From Paraburkholderia tagetis (GTDB lineage: Bacteria > Pseudomonadota > Gammaproteobacteria > Burkholderiales > Burkholderiaceae), in contig NZ_JAKLJA010000001.1 of NCBI RefSeq assembly GCF_022213065.1, positions 1 through 64,000 on the forward strand: a stretch of DNA of 64,000 bases. The letters run 5' to 3'. A program made the translations under genes and the position numbers. This document shows, one piece after another, positions 16,771-26,072 of the stretch. The notes under the pieces were generated by a model that was not told where the DNA came from, did no database searches, and saw only the letters and a program-made list of their open reading frames with translations. Position 1 is the first letter of the stretch; every line of letters starts with the position of its first letter.

Positions 16771-18216
16771 TCAGCCCGGCGCGAACTGCACGACCGCCAT
16801 CGTCCCGTGCCCGTTCGCGCCGTTTCCGAGCCTCACCTCGGCGCGATGCGCGCGCGCGATCTCGCGCACGATCGCGAGTCCAAGGCCGCTGCCGGGTTGC
16901 GTCGAGGCCCGGAAAAAAGGCTCGAAAACCTTGTCGCGCAACTCATGTGCGATACCCGCGCCTTCATCGGCCACGCTCAACGTGACGAATCCCGCCGCCA
17001 CCGCGAGCGTCACCATGACCGTGCCGCCCTCGGGCGAGTAGCGAATGGCGTTATCGACGAGATTGAACACCAGCACTGAGAGCAACGGCTCGTTGCCCAT
17101 GACTTCGGCCTGCTGCGCAAGCGTGGTCACGATCTCCACACGCCTGCGCTGCGCGAGCAGCGCGAGCTGCTCGATCACGCTGGTCGCGACCGCGCGCATA
17201 TCTACGTTCACGCCTTCGAATTGCGTATAGTCCGCCGCCTCGGCTTGCGCAAGTGTCAGCAACTGATTGGTGAGCCCCACGAGCGAGCGGTTGCTCTGGT
17301 GCATCGCCTTGAGCGTCTCGTGAAGCAGTACGGGATCCTGCTGGCGGCGCGCGTATTGCAGCTGCGTGCCGAGCAGCGTGAGCGGGGTGCGCAACTGATG
17401 CGCGGCGTCGGCCACGAAGCGCCGTTGCATCGCGGTCTGGCGCTCGATGATGTCGAGGCACTCGTTGAAGGCGCTCACGATGGGGCGCAATTCGCTCCTC
17501 AGCGGCTCGACGTCGATGCGCACCGACGACGTGCGTACCCGCTGCGGCAGCCCGCGCGCGAGCCGCGTGAGCGGGCGCAGTTCGAGCGTGAGCGCGACGC
17601 ACACGAGCACGACAGCCACCGTGACGATGGCCGCGAAGTAGAACATCTGAGGCCGCCAGAGCGCGGCGACCATGGCGTCGCGCTCGTGCAGCGTGCGGCC
17701 CACGGAGACGATCACGCGGCGCGTCGCGCCCGCATCGTACATTTCGCGGATCAGCGAGACCGCGCGAATGGGCGCGCCGTTCACGCGGGCGTCGTACCAC
17801 TGCGGCGAGATTTCGGGAATGTGCTGCGGGAAGTCGGAGGTGCCCGCGATGATGGGGCCACCGATTTCCTGCACGCGAAAGAACACCTGGTCGCGATGCG
17901 GCGTGCGCAGGATTTCGATGGCGCTGGGCGAGATCGATGCGATCAGATCGTTGCCTTCCCAGCCGATGTCGCCGGCCATCACGCGCGCCGCCGAGAGCAG
18001 CGCCTCGTCTTGCAGCAGGTTCGCCGTGCGCCACGCGTTGCCCCGCGTGATCAGCCCGGCCGCTGCGATGAACACCGTCATCGGCAGCACGAGCCAGAGC
18101 AGCAGGCGCACGCGCAGGCTGTTTATCGGCCGGCGTTTCGGCTTCGTTGGCGCTGCTGTTGACGTTGGCGTTGTGATCGCCGGCCCGGCCGTCGCGCTAT
18201 TCTTCGGCTTCGGCAT
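16771..18216 (-). CDS. Sensor histidine kinase, TctE/QseC type
   Basis: The 481-residue inner-membrane kinase has a proline-rich cytoplasmic N-tail, a first membrane helix (about 37-60, VRLLLWLVLPMTVFIAAAGLI), and a ~130-residue periplasmic sensor resembling the 2CSK_N domain of tricarboxylate sensors. A second helix (about 195-215), a HAMP-like linker and the DHp phospho-accepting His (FVADAAHQLRTPL) follow. The ATPase N, G1 and G2 boxes are VFNLVDNAIRYSPEGG, VADEGAGI and GSGLGLAIV. The ATG at 18216 overlaps the end of the response regulator by 20 bases, showing coupled translation. The sensed ligand is probably a carboxylate, inferred from the adjacent MFS carrier. Confidence 0.88.
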   Translation of the reverse strand: MPKPKNSATAGPAITTPTSTAAPTKPKRRPINSLRVRLLLWLVLPMTVFIAAAGLITRGNAWRTANLLQDEALLSAARVMAGDIGWEGNDLIASISPSAIEILRTPHRDQVFFRVQEIGGPIIAGTSDFPQHIPEISPQWYDARVNGAPIRAVSLIREMYDAGATRRVIVSVGRTLHERDAMVAALWRPQMFYFAAIVTVAVVLVCVALTLELRPLTRLARGLPQRVRTSSVRIDVEPLRSELRPIVSAFNECLDIIERQTAMQRRFVADAAHQLRTPLTLLGTQLQYARRQQDPVLLHETLKAMHQSNRSLVGLTNQLLTLAQAEAADYTQFEGVNVDMRAVATSVIEQLALLAQRRRVEIVTTLAQQAEVMGNEPLLSVLVFNLVDNAIRYSPEGGTVMVTLAVAAGFVTLSVADEGAGIAHELRDKVFEPFFRASTQPGSGLGLAIVREIARAHRAEVRLGNGANGHGTMAVVQFAPG

Positions 18217-18874
18217 CTTCGAGCAGGTAGCCCAGCCCTCGCAGCGTGATGATGGTTGCCGTGCTCTTTTCGAGCTTCTTGCGCAGCCGCGAGACGTAAA
18301 TCTCGATGGCGTCTTCGCTGGTGGGCGCGTCGGCATCGCTCACGGATTCCGCGAGCACCGCCTTGGACACGGTTTTTTTCGCGCGCAGGATCAGCGTCTC
18401 CAGCACGGTGTGCTCGCGCGGCGTGAGCGTGAGCGGCTCCTCGTCCACGTAAAAGCGCAGGGTGTCCATGTCGTAGAGCAGATTGCCGCAACGCACGCGG
18501 TTCGTGCGCGAGGGCGCCTGGCGGCGCGCGAGCACCTTCACACGCGCCACGAGCTCGCGCGCGTCGAAGGGCTTGACGATGTAGTCGTCCGCGCCGGCAC
18601 CCAGGCACACGACCTTTTCGTCGATGGCGCCCGTGGCCGTGAGAATCAGCACGGGCGTGGCGTCGCCGCGCGAGCGCATGCGGCGCAAGAGCGCCTTGCC
18701 CGACATGCGCGGCAGGTTGAGGTCCAGCAGCACGACGTCGTAGGGCGAGGCGCGCAGCGCGTCTTCGGCTGCCTCGCCGTCGCCTACGTGGTCGAGCATG
18801 AAACCGTCATCGGTCAACGTGCGGATGAGCCAATGCGCGAGTTGTTCGTTGTCTTCGACGAGCAGCAGTCTCAT
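18197..18874 (-). CDS. OmpR-family response regulator, TctD type
   Basis: A 225-residue two-domain regulator: a receiver (residues 1-115) with acidic pocket at ED (7-8), phospho-acceptor D51 in VVLLDLNLPR and the conserved lysine in DDYIVKPFDARELVAR, then an OmpR-type winged helix (about 125-222) with LTPREHTVLETLI and IEIYVSRLRKKL. The start at 18874 (MRLLLVEDN) matches family length and follows GGAAAAGGG; an in-frame ATG at 18907 adds eleven residues. It overlaps the kinase gene downstream and lies 42 bases after the MFS gene, so the three form an operon in which the pair probably controls the carrier. Confidence 0.9.
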   Translation of the reverse strand: MRLLLVEDNEQLAHWLIRTLTDDGFMLDHVGDGEAAEDALRASPYDVVLLDLNLPRMSGKALLRRMRSRGDATPVLILTATGAIDEKVVCLGAGADDYIVKPFDARELVARVKVLARRQAPSRTNRVRCGNLLYDMDTLRFYVDEEPLTLTPREHTVLETLILRAKKTVSKAVLAESVSDADAPTSEDAIEIYVSRLRKKLEKSTATIITLRGLGYLLEDAEAEE

Positions 18875-18916
18875 GCCCTTTTCCAGTCCAGTCGGCCGGC
18901 CTTGCACGATGCGGTA

Positions 18917-20221
18917 TCAGGCGGCCTTGTACTGTTCGCGTGCGATGCGCGTGCGGTACAGGAACAGGGTCGCCACCAGGCCGCACGCGGCGGCAATGCT
19001 CAGCCATGCGCCCGGCGCGGCCTTGTCGCCGGTGAAATGAATGAGCCACGTGGAGATCGCCGGCGTGAAGCCGCCCACCAGCGTCGCGAGGCTATAGGCC
19101 ATCGAGAAACCGGTGGTGCGCACGTGCACCGGCATCAGCTCGGTCAGCGCGACGACCATCGCACCGTTGTACCACGCATAGAGCGTCGAAAGCCACAGTT
19201 CCACGATCAGGAGCGTCGTGAACGAGGGCGCGCCCACGAGCCAGCGCATGGCCGGATACGCGCTGAGCACGGCGAGCGCGGTGCAGGCGACCAGCACGGG
19301 GGCGCGGCCGATGCGGTCCGACACGGCGCCGGAGATCGGCAGCCAGATGAAGTTCGAGATGCCCACGCACACCGTCACGAGCAGCGCGTCGAGCGACGTG
19401 AGGTGCAGCTCGACCTTGCCGAAGGTGGGCGTGTAGGCGGTGATCAGGTAGAACGAGGTCGTCGTCATGATCACGAGGCCCATGCCGGCGAGCACGATGC
19501 CCCAGTTGCTCGCGATGGCGCGCGTGATTTCGCCGAGGCTCGGATGATGGCGGCGCGCGGTGAACTCATCGGTTTCGCGCAGCGTGCGGCGGATATAGAA
19601 CAGGAACGGCACGATCATGCAGCCGATCACGAACGGCACACGCCAGCCCCAGTCCTTCATTTCGGGCGCGGGCAGGACGCTGTGCAGCACCACGCCGAGC
19701 GCTGCGGCGAACACCACGGCCACCTGCTGGCTGCCCGACTGCCATGAGCAGTAGAAGCCGCGGTTGCCCTTGGTGGAGATTTCCGCGAGATAGACGGACA
19801 CGCCGCCCAGTTCCGCGCCGGCCGAGAAGCCTTGCAAGAGACGCCCGATCAGAATGATGACCGGGGCGGCCAGGCCGATGGTGGCGTAGCCTGGCACGAA
19901 GGCCACGCACATCGTGCCCACGGCCATCAGCCAGAGCGAGAGAATCAAGCCCTTGCGGCGGCCATGACGGTCCATGTACGCGCCGAGCACGATGGCGCCG
20001 AGCGGGCGCATCAGGAAGCCCGCGCCGAACACGGAGAGCGCGAGCATCAGCGAGGCGAATTCGTCGCCGGCGGGAAAGAACGTGCTGGCGATGGCGGCGG
20101 CGTAATAGCCGTACACCATGAAGTCGTACATTTCCAGAAAGTTGCCGCTGACCGCGCGAAACACGGTGCGGGCTTTCGATTCCCCCGGCGCGGCGTTGAT
20201 GGCTGTAGACATGTTGGACAT
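18917..20221 (-). CDS. MFS transporter, metabolite:H+ symporter (citrate/dicarboxylate) family
   Basis: A 434-residue 12-helix carrier. The N-terminal [26 protein letters not shown] and the loop-2/3 motif [13 protein letters not shown] are hallmarks of the metabolite:H+ symporter group (KgtP, CitA, ProP relatives). [23 protein letters not shown] in helix 4-5 is also typical. Likely substrates are tricarboxylates or dicarboxylates; this is inferred from family and from co-transcription with a TctD/TctE-like pair. A second ATG nine bases in (20212) is an equally good start. An SBP gene lies 150 bases upstream on the same strand. Confidence 0.85.
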   Translation of the reverse strand: MSNMSTAINAAPGESKARTVFRAVSGNFLEMYDFMVYGYYAAAIASTFFPAGDEFASLMLALSVFGAGFLMRPLGAIVLGAYMDRHGRRKGLILSLWLMAVGTMCVAFVPGYATIGLAAPVIILIGRLLQGFSAGAELGGVSVYLAEISTKGNRGFYCSWQSGSQQVAVVFAAALGVVLHSVLPAPEMKDWGWRVPFVIGCMIVPFLFYIRRTLRETDEFTARRHHPSLGEITRAIASNWGIVLAGMGLVIMTTTSFYLITAYTPTFGKVELHLTSLDALLVTVCVGISNFIWLPISGAVSDRIGRAPVLVACTALAVLSAYPAMRWLVGAPSFTTLLIVELWLSTLYAWYNGAMVVALTELMPVHVRTTGFSMAYSLATLVGGFTPAISTWLIHFTGDKAAPGAWLSIAAACGLVATLFLYRTRIAREQYKAA

Positions 20222-20297
20222 CCTTGCATGTTGGACGAGCGTGTTCCTGCGGTCGTATGGGCCGCCGTGTCGCCCGCCGTGTGGCGTGATTCGGTGT

Positions 20298-20336
20298 TGA
20301 AAACGCGGTTGAAAACGCGGTTGATAAAAACGCGAC
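20298..20336. repeat. Three tandem copies of GTTGAAAACGCG
   Basis: GTTGAAAACGCG occurs at 20298 and 20310 and again, with a 3-base insertion, at 20322-20336. The repeat lies in the 150-bp gap upstream of the MFS gene. A repeated GCTCAACTAC follows at about 20352-20372. It could be a regulator-binding array or slippage product. Confidence 0.5.
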
Positions 20337-20371
20337 TGTTAGCGATCGGGGCTGCTCAACTACCTGCTCAA

Positions 20372-21421
20372 CTACTGCGAGCCCTTCACGAATTCATTTG
20401 TGTAGGTCTTCGAAAGATCGACATGCCGGGCCGTCAATCCCGAGCCTGCCGTCATCAATACCTTCAGCACGGTTTGCGGCGCGCCATCGGGCATCAGGCC
20501 GTCCTTCGAGAACGCGCTCCGCGCCGAAGCGAGCGCACGCACATAGCCCGCGCGGTCGTTGCCGATCACCTCGGGCGGCAGCACGGCGGCGATCTGTTGC
20601 GCCGAATGCGTGCCGATGAAGCGCAGCGCGCGCGTGAGTGCCTGCACCATCCGCCCGGTCTCCTGCCGGTGCGCGAGCATCCAGCTGCGTCGCAGATAGA
20701 GGCACGCACCCGCATAGGGGCCGCCCAGCCAGCGCTGCGTGTCCTCGACGGTGCGCATGTCGACCACCACGTGGGCGGCGCCGCTCGTCAAGAGACGCGT
20801 GGCCGTGGGTTCCTCGACCATGCCCGCGTCGATGGTGCCTTGCTCGAAGGCCTCGACAAAGCGCGTGTCGGAGGCGAGCGGCACGACCGTGTAGTCGCCG
20901 GACGCCACACCCGCACGGGCGAGCAGAAAGCGCGTGAGGACCCACGTGGAGGCGCCGAATCCCGTCACGCCAAGGCGTTTGCCCCGCGCTGCTTTCATCG
21001 TCGCCGTGTTCGTGGTCACCGCTTTCGTTGCGGCGTCGCTTGCCAGTTCGCGGCCGCCTTCCGTATGCGCCGATGCGAGTTCGGCCAGGCCTGCCGCGCG
21101 TTGCAGCACCACCACCGAAAGCACGTCCTGGCCGCGGCTTTGCAGGTCGAGCGTGTGGTCGTAGAAGCCCACCGCGCCTTCGATCGCGCCGGCGATCAGC
21201 TCCGTGGAGGTGTCGATGCCCGCGGGCCCCGAGACCACCTGCACGTCGAGGCCTTCGTCCTTGAAGTAGCCCAGTTGCGAGGCGAGCACGGCAGGCAGAT
21301 AGACGATCTTCGACATGCCCCCCATCATCAGCCGGATCGGCTCGGCGCGCGCCACCGGGGCAGCGCCAAGCGCGATGCACAGCAACAGAGCGCGGCCGAG
21401 ATGCTGGGCGCCGGAAAGCAT
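20372..21421 (-). CDS. ABC transporter substrate-binding protein, NMT1/SsuA-like
   Basis: A 349-residue exported binding protein. The start at 21421 gives MLSGAQHLGRALLLCIALGAAPVARA, a signal peptide ending at residue 26. The mature domain has the NMT1/THI5-like opening IRLMMGGMSKIVYLPAVLASQLGYFKDEGLDV. VSGPAGIDTSTELIAGAIEGAVGFYDHT and GKRLGVTGFGASTWVLTRFLL belong to the first lobe hinge, and EAFEQGTIDAGMVEEPTATRLL to the second. Relatives bind nitrate, sulfonates, taurine or pyrimidine precursors, so the ligand is open. No ABC permease or ATPase is adjacent. It precedes the MFS-RR-HK operon on the same strand and is divergent from glpR. Confidence 0.8.
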   Translation of the reverse strand: MLSGAQHLGRALLLCIALGAAPVARAEPIRLMMGGMSKIVYLPAVLASQLGYFKDEGLDVQVVSGPAGIDTSTELIAGAIEGAVGFYDHTLDLQSRGQDVLSVVVLQRAAGLAELASAHTEGGRELASDAATKAVTTNTATMKAARGKRLGVTGFGASTWVLTRFLLARAGVASGDYTVVPLASDTRFVEAFEQGTIDAGMVEEPTATRLLTSGAAHVVVDMRTVEDTQRWLGGPYAGACLYLRRSWMLAHRQETGRMVQALTRALRFIGTHSAQQIAAVLPPEVIGNDRAGYVRALASARSAFSKDGLMPDGAPQTVLKVLMTAGSGLTARHVDLSKTYTNEFVKGSQ

Positions 21422-21694
21422 GACTGCGTGACTCCTCGTGACCGGCGCCTTGCCGGAATGGGTGGAAGTATAAGAAAGCGTGGCCTTCTGATTGCTTTCC
21501 GTCCGAAAGAGATTTTCTCGGTATTTACCCCGCATTTACCCGGGGCGCGCCCAGACGCATACCTGGATGCGGTCGTCCGGGAGCGCACGATGGGCCGCCG
21601 TAGGGCGCTACAGGGCACCGTAGGCCGCTATAGGGCGCGATGCCCGGCTCCCCTTACAATAGGGCCAGCCCTCATCCGCATCCACCACGAGACC

Positions 21695-22474
21695 ATGACA
21701 CGAGACCCCCGCCTCACCCTCAACGCGCGTCAGCAGGAGTTGCTCGAATGGGTGCAGCGCGATGGTTTCGTGACCGTCGACGATTTCGCCGCGCACTTCG
21801 GCGTTACGCCGCAGACCATCCGCCGCGACGTCAACTGGCTCGCCGACATGAATCTCCTGCGCCGCTACCATGGCGGCGCGAGCCTGCCCACTAGCGCGGA
21901 GAACGTCTCCTATAGCGCGCGGCAGCAGATGTTCCATGAGGAGAAGCGTCGTATCGGCGCGCTCGCGGCCTCGCATATTCCCGATCAGGCCTCGCTCTTC
22001 ATCAACCTCGGCACCACGACCGAGGAGGTCGCTCGCGCGCTCAACCGCCATCGCGGCCTGCGCGTAATCACGAACAATCTGAACGTGGCGAGCATGATGA
22101 GCGGCTACCCGGAGTGCGAGGTGCTCATTACGGGCGGCATCGTGCGGCCTTGGGACAAGGGCATCGTGGGCGAGTTGACCATCGACTTCATTCGCCAGTT
22201 CAAGGTGGATTACGCGATCGTCGGGACCTCGGCAATCGAGACCGACGGCACGCTGCGCGACTTCGACACGCGCGAGGTACGCGTGGCCGAAGCAATCATC
22301 GAGCACGCGCGCACCGTTTATCTGGTGACCGATCATTCGAAATTCGGCCGGCCCGCGCTCGTGCGCCAGGGGCACCTGAGCCAGATTCACGCGCTCTTCA
22401 CCGACAAGCCGCTGCCCGCCGAAATGAACGAGACCGTGGCGCAGGCGGGAACGGCCGTGTACGTCGCGGATTAG
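21695..22474 (+). CDS. glpR: DeoR-family glycerol-3-phosphate regulon repressor
   Basis: A 259-residue DeoR-family repressor. The N-terminal winged helix (residues 5-57) includes RQQELLEWVQRDGFVTVDDFAAHFGVTPQTIRRDVNWLAD and RRYHGGA, and the C-terminal sugar-phosphate isomerase-like sensor domain (about 75-235) includes INLGTTTEEVARAL, ITNNLNVA and VGTSAIETDGTLRDFD. Family knowledge: GlpR binds glycerol-3-phosphate and releases glp operators. Position immediately before glpD-glpK-glpF supports the assignment, and palindromic TTCGAACAT sites fill the gap before glpD. A longer upstream reading is an artefact of high GC; the ATG at 21695 gives the standard DeoR N-terminus. Confidence 0.93.
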   Translation: MTRDPRLTLNARQQELLEWVQRDGFVTVDDFAAHFGVTPQTIRRDVNWLADMNLLRRYHGGASLPTSAENVSYSARQQMFHEEKRRIGALAASHIPDQASLFINLGTTTEEVARALNRHRGLRVITNNLNVASMMSGYPECEVLITGGIVRPWDKGIVGELTIDFIRQFKVDYAIVGTSAIETDGTLRDFDTREVRVAEAIIEHARTVYLVTDHSKFGRPALVRQGHLSQIHALFTDKPLPAEMNETVAQAGTAVYVAD

Positions 22475-22614
22475 GCCGGGCCCGGTCTTTCGTGCATGTT
22501 GCGGCCGGCACTGCCGGCCTGCGGTTGTTGCCCGCCGAGGCGGAGGCGTTGGATTCCCGGATCGATGGCCCGCGCCGCTTTGGCCCTTCGATGCGCCTGA
22601 CGCGCCGAAACGAA

Positions 22615-22838
22615 CACAATTCGAACATCATTCGAAAATTTTCGCGCTCGCTTTCGTTTCATTCTCTCGCGCGATCGGGCGCTTGCCCTGCCTGAAGACT
22701 CGCGCTAATTTGGGGAAAATCCCCATTTATTCAGCTATTTTCGAACATTGGCGGTGCCTTTCTCCGCGCGCCCATCGCGCTGCCAAAACGAACTTTACTT
22801 TTTCGAATTTGTTCGTTAGATTTCGTATTCGAACATTT
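22615..22838. promoter_or_regulatory. Three GlpR-like operators upstream of glpD
   Basis: Sites at 22615-22639 (with TTCGAACATCATTCGAAAAT), 22737-22749 (ATTTTCGAACATT) and 22820-22838 share TTCGAACAT. The last, read on the minus strand, is AAATGTTCGAATACGAAAT, close to the E. coli GlpR consensus WATGTTCGWTAWCGAACATW as I recall it. Spacing over ~220 bp would allow looping repression of the glp operon. Confidence 0.7.
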
Positions 22839-22894
22839 CGAGTTCACTTGTGGGCTCGTTTTGGGACCACTATCAGGACTATCAGGAAACGCAG

Positions 22895-24427
22895 GTGATT
22901 CAACAGAATCGCTACGATCTGCTCGTCGTGGGCGGCGGGATCAACGGCGCGGGCATCGCGCGCGACGCGGCCGGGCGCGGGCTCTCCGTGCTCCTTTGCG
23001 AACAGGACGACCTCGCCTCGCATACGTCGTCGGCCAGCACGAAGCTGATTCACGGTGGGTTGCGCTATCTCGAGTACCGCGAGTTCGGCCTCGTGCGCAA
23101 GGCGTTGCAGGAGCGCGAGACGCTGTTGCGCTCGGCGCCGCACATCATGTGGCCGCTGCGCTTCGTGATGCCGCACATGCCCAACCTGCGCCCCGCGTGG
23201 CTCATCCGCATCGGCCTCTTTCTCTACGATCACCTCGCGAAGCGCGAACTGCTGCCCGGTTCGCGCGGCATAAACATGCGCCGCCATGCGGCGGGCGCGC
23301 CGCTCGTCGACACCATCCGGCGCGGTTTCGTCTACTCGGACGGCTGGGTGGACGACGCGCGCCTCGTCGTGCTCAATGCGCTCGACGCGCAAGAGCGTGG
23401 CGCGCGGATCCTCACGCGCACGAAGCTCGTTCGCGCGCAGCGCACGAACGGCGCATGGCTCGCCACGCTGCGCCGCCCCGACGGCAGCACCTTCGAAGTG
23501 CGTGCGCGTGCGCTCGCCAATGCGGCGGGCCCGTGGGTGGGCGAGGTGCTGCACGGTGCGCTCGGGCGCGGCGCGCAGCATAGCGTGCGTCTCGTGAAGG
23601 GCAGCCACATCGTGACGAAGCGCTTGTTCGATCACGATCATGCGTACATCTTCCAGAACCCGGACAAGCGCATTATCTTCGCGATCCCCTACGAGCACGA
23701 CTTCACGCTGATCGGCACGACCGACGTGGAGTACCGCAACGACCCCGCGAAGGTGTCGATCGACGGCGACGAAACGCGCTATCTGTGCGAGTCGATCAAT
23801 CGCTATTTCAAACGCAAGATTTCGCCCGCCGACGTGCACTGGACTTACTCGGGCGTGCGGCCGCTGCTCGAAGAAGAGGGCGCGAAAAATGCATCGGCGG
23901 TCACGCGCGACTATCGTCTGGAAATGGACGACGTCGAAGGCGCGCCGCTGCTCTCCGTGTTCGGCGGCAAGATCACCACGTTTCGCAAGCTCGCGGAAGA
24001 AGCCGGCGACATGCTGTGCCGCGTGCTGGGCAGCGACGCGCCCAGCTGGACCGCAGGTGAGACGCTGCCGGGCGGCGACATCGCGAAGGCACGTTTCGCG
24101 CCCTTCGCGGAGGCCTTCGCGAAACGCTACGCGTGGCTGCCCGCACCGCTTGCGCTGCGCTACGCGCGCGCTTACGGCACGCGCGCCGAGCGCCTGATCG
24201 GCAAGGCCGCGTCGCTCGAAGCACTGGGTCCGCAGATTGCACCTGGCATCTACGAGGCCGAATTGCGCTATCTGCGCAACACCGAGTGGGCGACCTGCGC
24301 CGAAGATGTGCTGTGGCGCCGCTCGAAGCTCGGCTTGCACGTGGCGCCGGGCACGCTGGACGCAGTCACGGCCGCGCTCGAATCGTGGTTTGCCGCGAGC
24401 CGTGCGCGGGCTGTGGTCCAGCAATAA
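22895..24427 (+). CDS. glpD: Aerobic glycerol-3-phosphate dehydrogenase
   Basis: The membrane-associated flavoenzyme oxidises glycerol-3-phosphate to dihydroxyacetone phosphate and passes electrons to quinone. The N-terminal FAD-binding motif YDLLVVGGGINGAGIARDAAGRG is followed by the GlpD signature SSASTKLIHGGLRYLE. The C-terminal region has FGGKITTFRKLAEEAGDML and a DAO_C-like tail. The GTG at 22895 was chosen because it gives the usual short N-terminus (about 510 residues) and follows AGGAAAC; a GTG at 22850 is in frame but sits 12 bases from the last operator and lacks a ribosome site. First gene of glpD-glpK-glpF. Confidence 0.94.
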   Translation: MIQQNRYDLLVVGGGINGAGIARDAAGRGLSVLLCEQDDLASHTSSASTKLIHGGLRYLEYREFGLVRKALQERETLLRSAPHIMWPLRFVMPHMPNLRPAWLIRIGLFLYDHLAKRELLPGSRGINMRRHAAGAPLVDTIRRGFVYSDGWVDDARLVVLNALDAQERGARILTRTKLVRAQRTNGAWLATLRRPDGSTFEVRARALANAAGPWVGEVLHGALGRGAQHSVRLVKGSHIVTKRLFDHDHAYIFQNPDKRIIFAIPYEHDFTLIGTTDVEYRNDPAKVSIDGDETRYLCESINRYFKRKISPADVHWTYSGVRPLLEEEGAKNASAVTRDYRLEMDDVEGAPLLSVFGGKITTFRKLAEEAGDMLCRVLGSDAPSWTAGETLPGGDIAKARFAPFAEAFAKRYAWLPAPLALRYARAYGTRAERLIGKAASLEALGPQIAPGIYEAELRYLRNTEWATCAEDVLWRRSKLGLHVAPGTLDAVTAALESWFAASRARAVVQQ

Positions 24428-24546
24428 GTGCCTCAATAAGTGCCGCTTGAGGGCTGCATTGAGTATCACAGACGGTCAGCACCACCCACGCGCCTTGCCT
24501 TGCGGCGCGAATCAATCACAACTACCCACGAATGGAGATGAGAGAC

Positions 24547-26052
24547 ATGCAGGACCAACAGTACATTCTTGCGCTCGACCAGGGCACGACGAGCTCGCGT
24601 GCGATGCTGTTCGACCGACAGGGCCAAATCGTCTCGATTGCCCAGAAGGAATTCGAACAGATCTATCCGCGTCCGGGCTGGGTCGAGCACGATCCGCAGG
24701 AAATCTGGTCGACGCAGGCGGGCGTGGCCGCCGAAGCGGTCACACGCGTGGGCCTGAACGGGACCAACATCGACGCCATCGGCATCACGAACCAGCGCGA
24801 AACCACCATCGTCTGGGACCGCGAGACCGGTCATCCCCTCTATAACGCCATCGTCTGGCAGGACCGCCGCACCGCCGACTTCTGCGACCAGCTCAAGGCG
24901 CAGGGTCTCGAAGCCATGGTGCGGGCAAAGACCGGTCTGCCGATCGACGCGTACTTCTCCGCTACCAAGATTCGCTGGATTCTCGACAACGTGCCGGGCG
25001 CACGCGAAAAGGCGCGGCAAGGCAAGCTCGCATTCGGCACCGTCGATAGCTGGCTCGTCTGGAATTTCACGAAGCACGAACTGCACGTGACCGACGTCAC
25101 GAACGCCTCGCGCACGATGCTCTTCAACATCCACACCCGCAAATGGGACGACGAGCTGCTCGACGCGCTCGACATTCCGCGCAGCATGCTGCCCGAGGTC
25201 CGTTCGTCATCCGAAGTATATGGGCCGACCAAAACCACGGTGTTCGCTTCGAAGATTCCGCTCGCGGGCATTGCGGGCGACCAGCAGGCGGCGCTGTTCG
25301 GCCAGATGTGCACGGCCTCGGGCATGGTGAAGAACACCTATGGCACGGGCTGCTTCCTGATGATGAATACAGGCACGAAGCCCATCGAGTCGAAGAACAA
25401 TCTCGTGACGACCATCGCCTGGCAGATCGGCGACGAGGTGAACTACGCGCTCGAAGGCAGCATCTTCATCGCGGGCGCGGTGGTGCAATGGCTGCGCGAC
25501 GGCATGGGCGTCATCAAGAGCGCGGCGGAAGTCGAAGGGCTCGCCGCGAGCGTGCCGCACACGGACGGCGTGTATCTCGTGCCCGCGTTCGCGGGTCTGG
25601 GTGCGCCGCACTGGAACGCGCACGCGCGCGGCTCGCTTTTCGGCGTGACGCGCGGCACGACCTCGGCGCACGTCGCGCGCGCGGCGCTCGATTCGATCGC
25701 CTATCAATCGCTGGACGTGCTCGCCGCCATGGAAGCGGATTCGGGTATTAGCGTGGGTGAGTTGCGCGTGGACGGCGGCGCGAGCGCGAACAACCTGCTC
25801 ATGCAGTTCCAGGCGGATTTGCTCGGCGTGGCTGCGGTGCGTCCGCAGATTACGGAAACCACGGCGCTGGGCGCCGCCTATCTCGCGGGCCTCGCAACCG
25901 GCTACTGGAAGAGCGTGAACGAACTGCAAAGCCAGTGGCACGTGGACCGGCGCTTCTCGCCCGCCATGCCGGCCTCGCAGGTCGATAGCTGCCGCGCGGG
26001 CTGGCAGCGCGCAGTGCGTGCCGCCAAGGCGTGGGCCGACGACTCGCGATAA
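24547..26052 (+). CDS. glpK: Glycerol kinase
   Basis: Phosphorylates glycerol with ATP to glycerol-3-phosphate, trapping it in the cell. The 501-residue protein matches the usual length (E. coli GlpK 502). It has the FGGY-kinase phosphate loop [14 protein letters not shown] at the N-terminus, the glycerol-binding [13 protein letters not shown] and [12 protein letters not shown] blocks, and the C-terminal [23 protein letters not shown] signature. Three in-frame ATGs lie within 16 bases (24532, 24538, 24547); the third is preceded by GGAG at good spacing. A duplicated AATAAGTGCC lies in the gap after glpD. Middle gene of the glp operon. Confidence 0.95.
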   Translation: MQDQQYILALDQGTTSSRAMLFDRQGQIVSIAQKEFEQIYPRPGWVEHDPQEIWSTQAGVAAEAVTRVGLNGTNIDAIGITNQRETTIVWDRETGHPLYNAIVWQDRRTADFCDQLKAQGLEAMVRAKTGLPIDAYFSATKIRWILDNVPGAREKARQGKLAFGTVDSWLVWNFTKHELHVTDVTNASRTMLFNIHTRKWDDELLDALDIPRSMLPEVRSSSEVYGPTKTTVFASKIPLAGIAGDQQAALFGQMCTASGMVKNTYGTGCFLMMNTGTKPIESKNNLVTTIAWQIGDEVNYALEGSIFIAGAVVQWLRDGMGVIKSAAEVEGLAASVPHTDGVYLVPAFAGLGAPHWNAHARGSLFGVTRGTTSAHVARAALDSIAYQSLDVLAAMEADSGISVGELRVDGGASANNLLMQFQADLLGVAAVRPQITETTALGAAYLAGLATGYWKSVNELQSQWHVDRRFSPAMPASQVDSCRAGWQRAVRAAKAWADDSR

Positions 26053-26072
26053 ACCAGAAAGAGACAACTCGA

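Noticed and set aside
19043..19058. CCACGTGGAGAT inside the MFS gene, resembling the parS-like palindrome
   Set aside because: Only ten of twelve positions match and symmetry is broken on the left. It is explained by coding sequence.
19832..21694. Long upstream extension of the glpR frame (to 880 codons)
   Set aside because: The extension runs antisense through two real genes. The DeoR domain begins exactly at ATG 21695.
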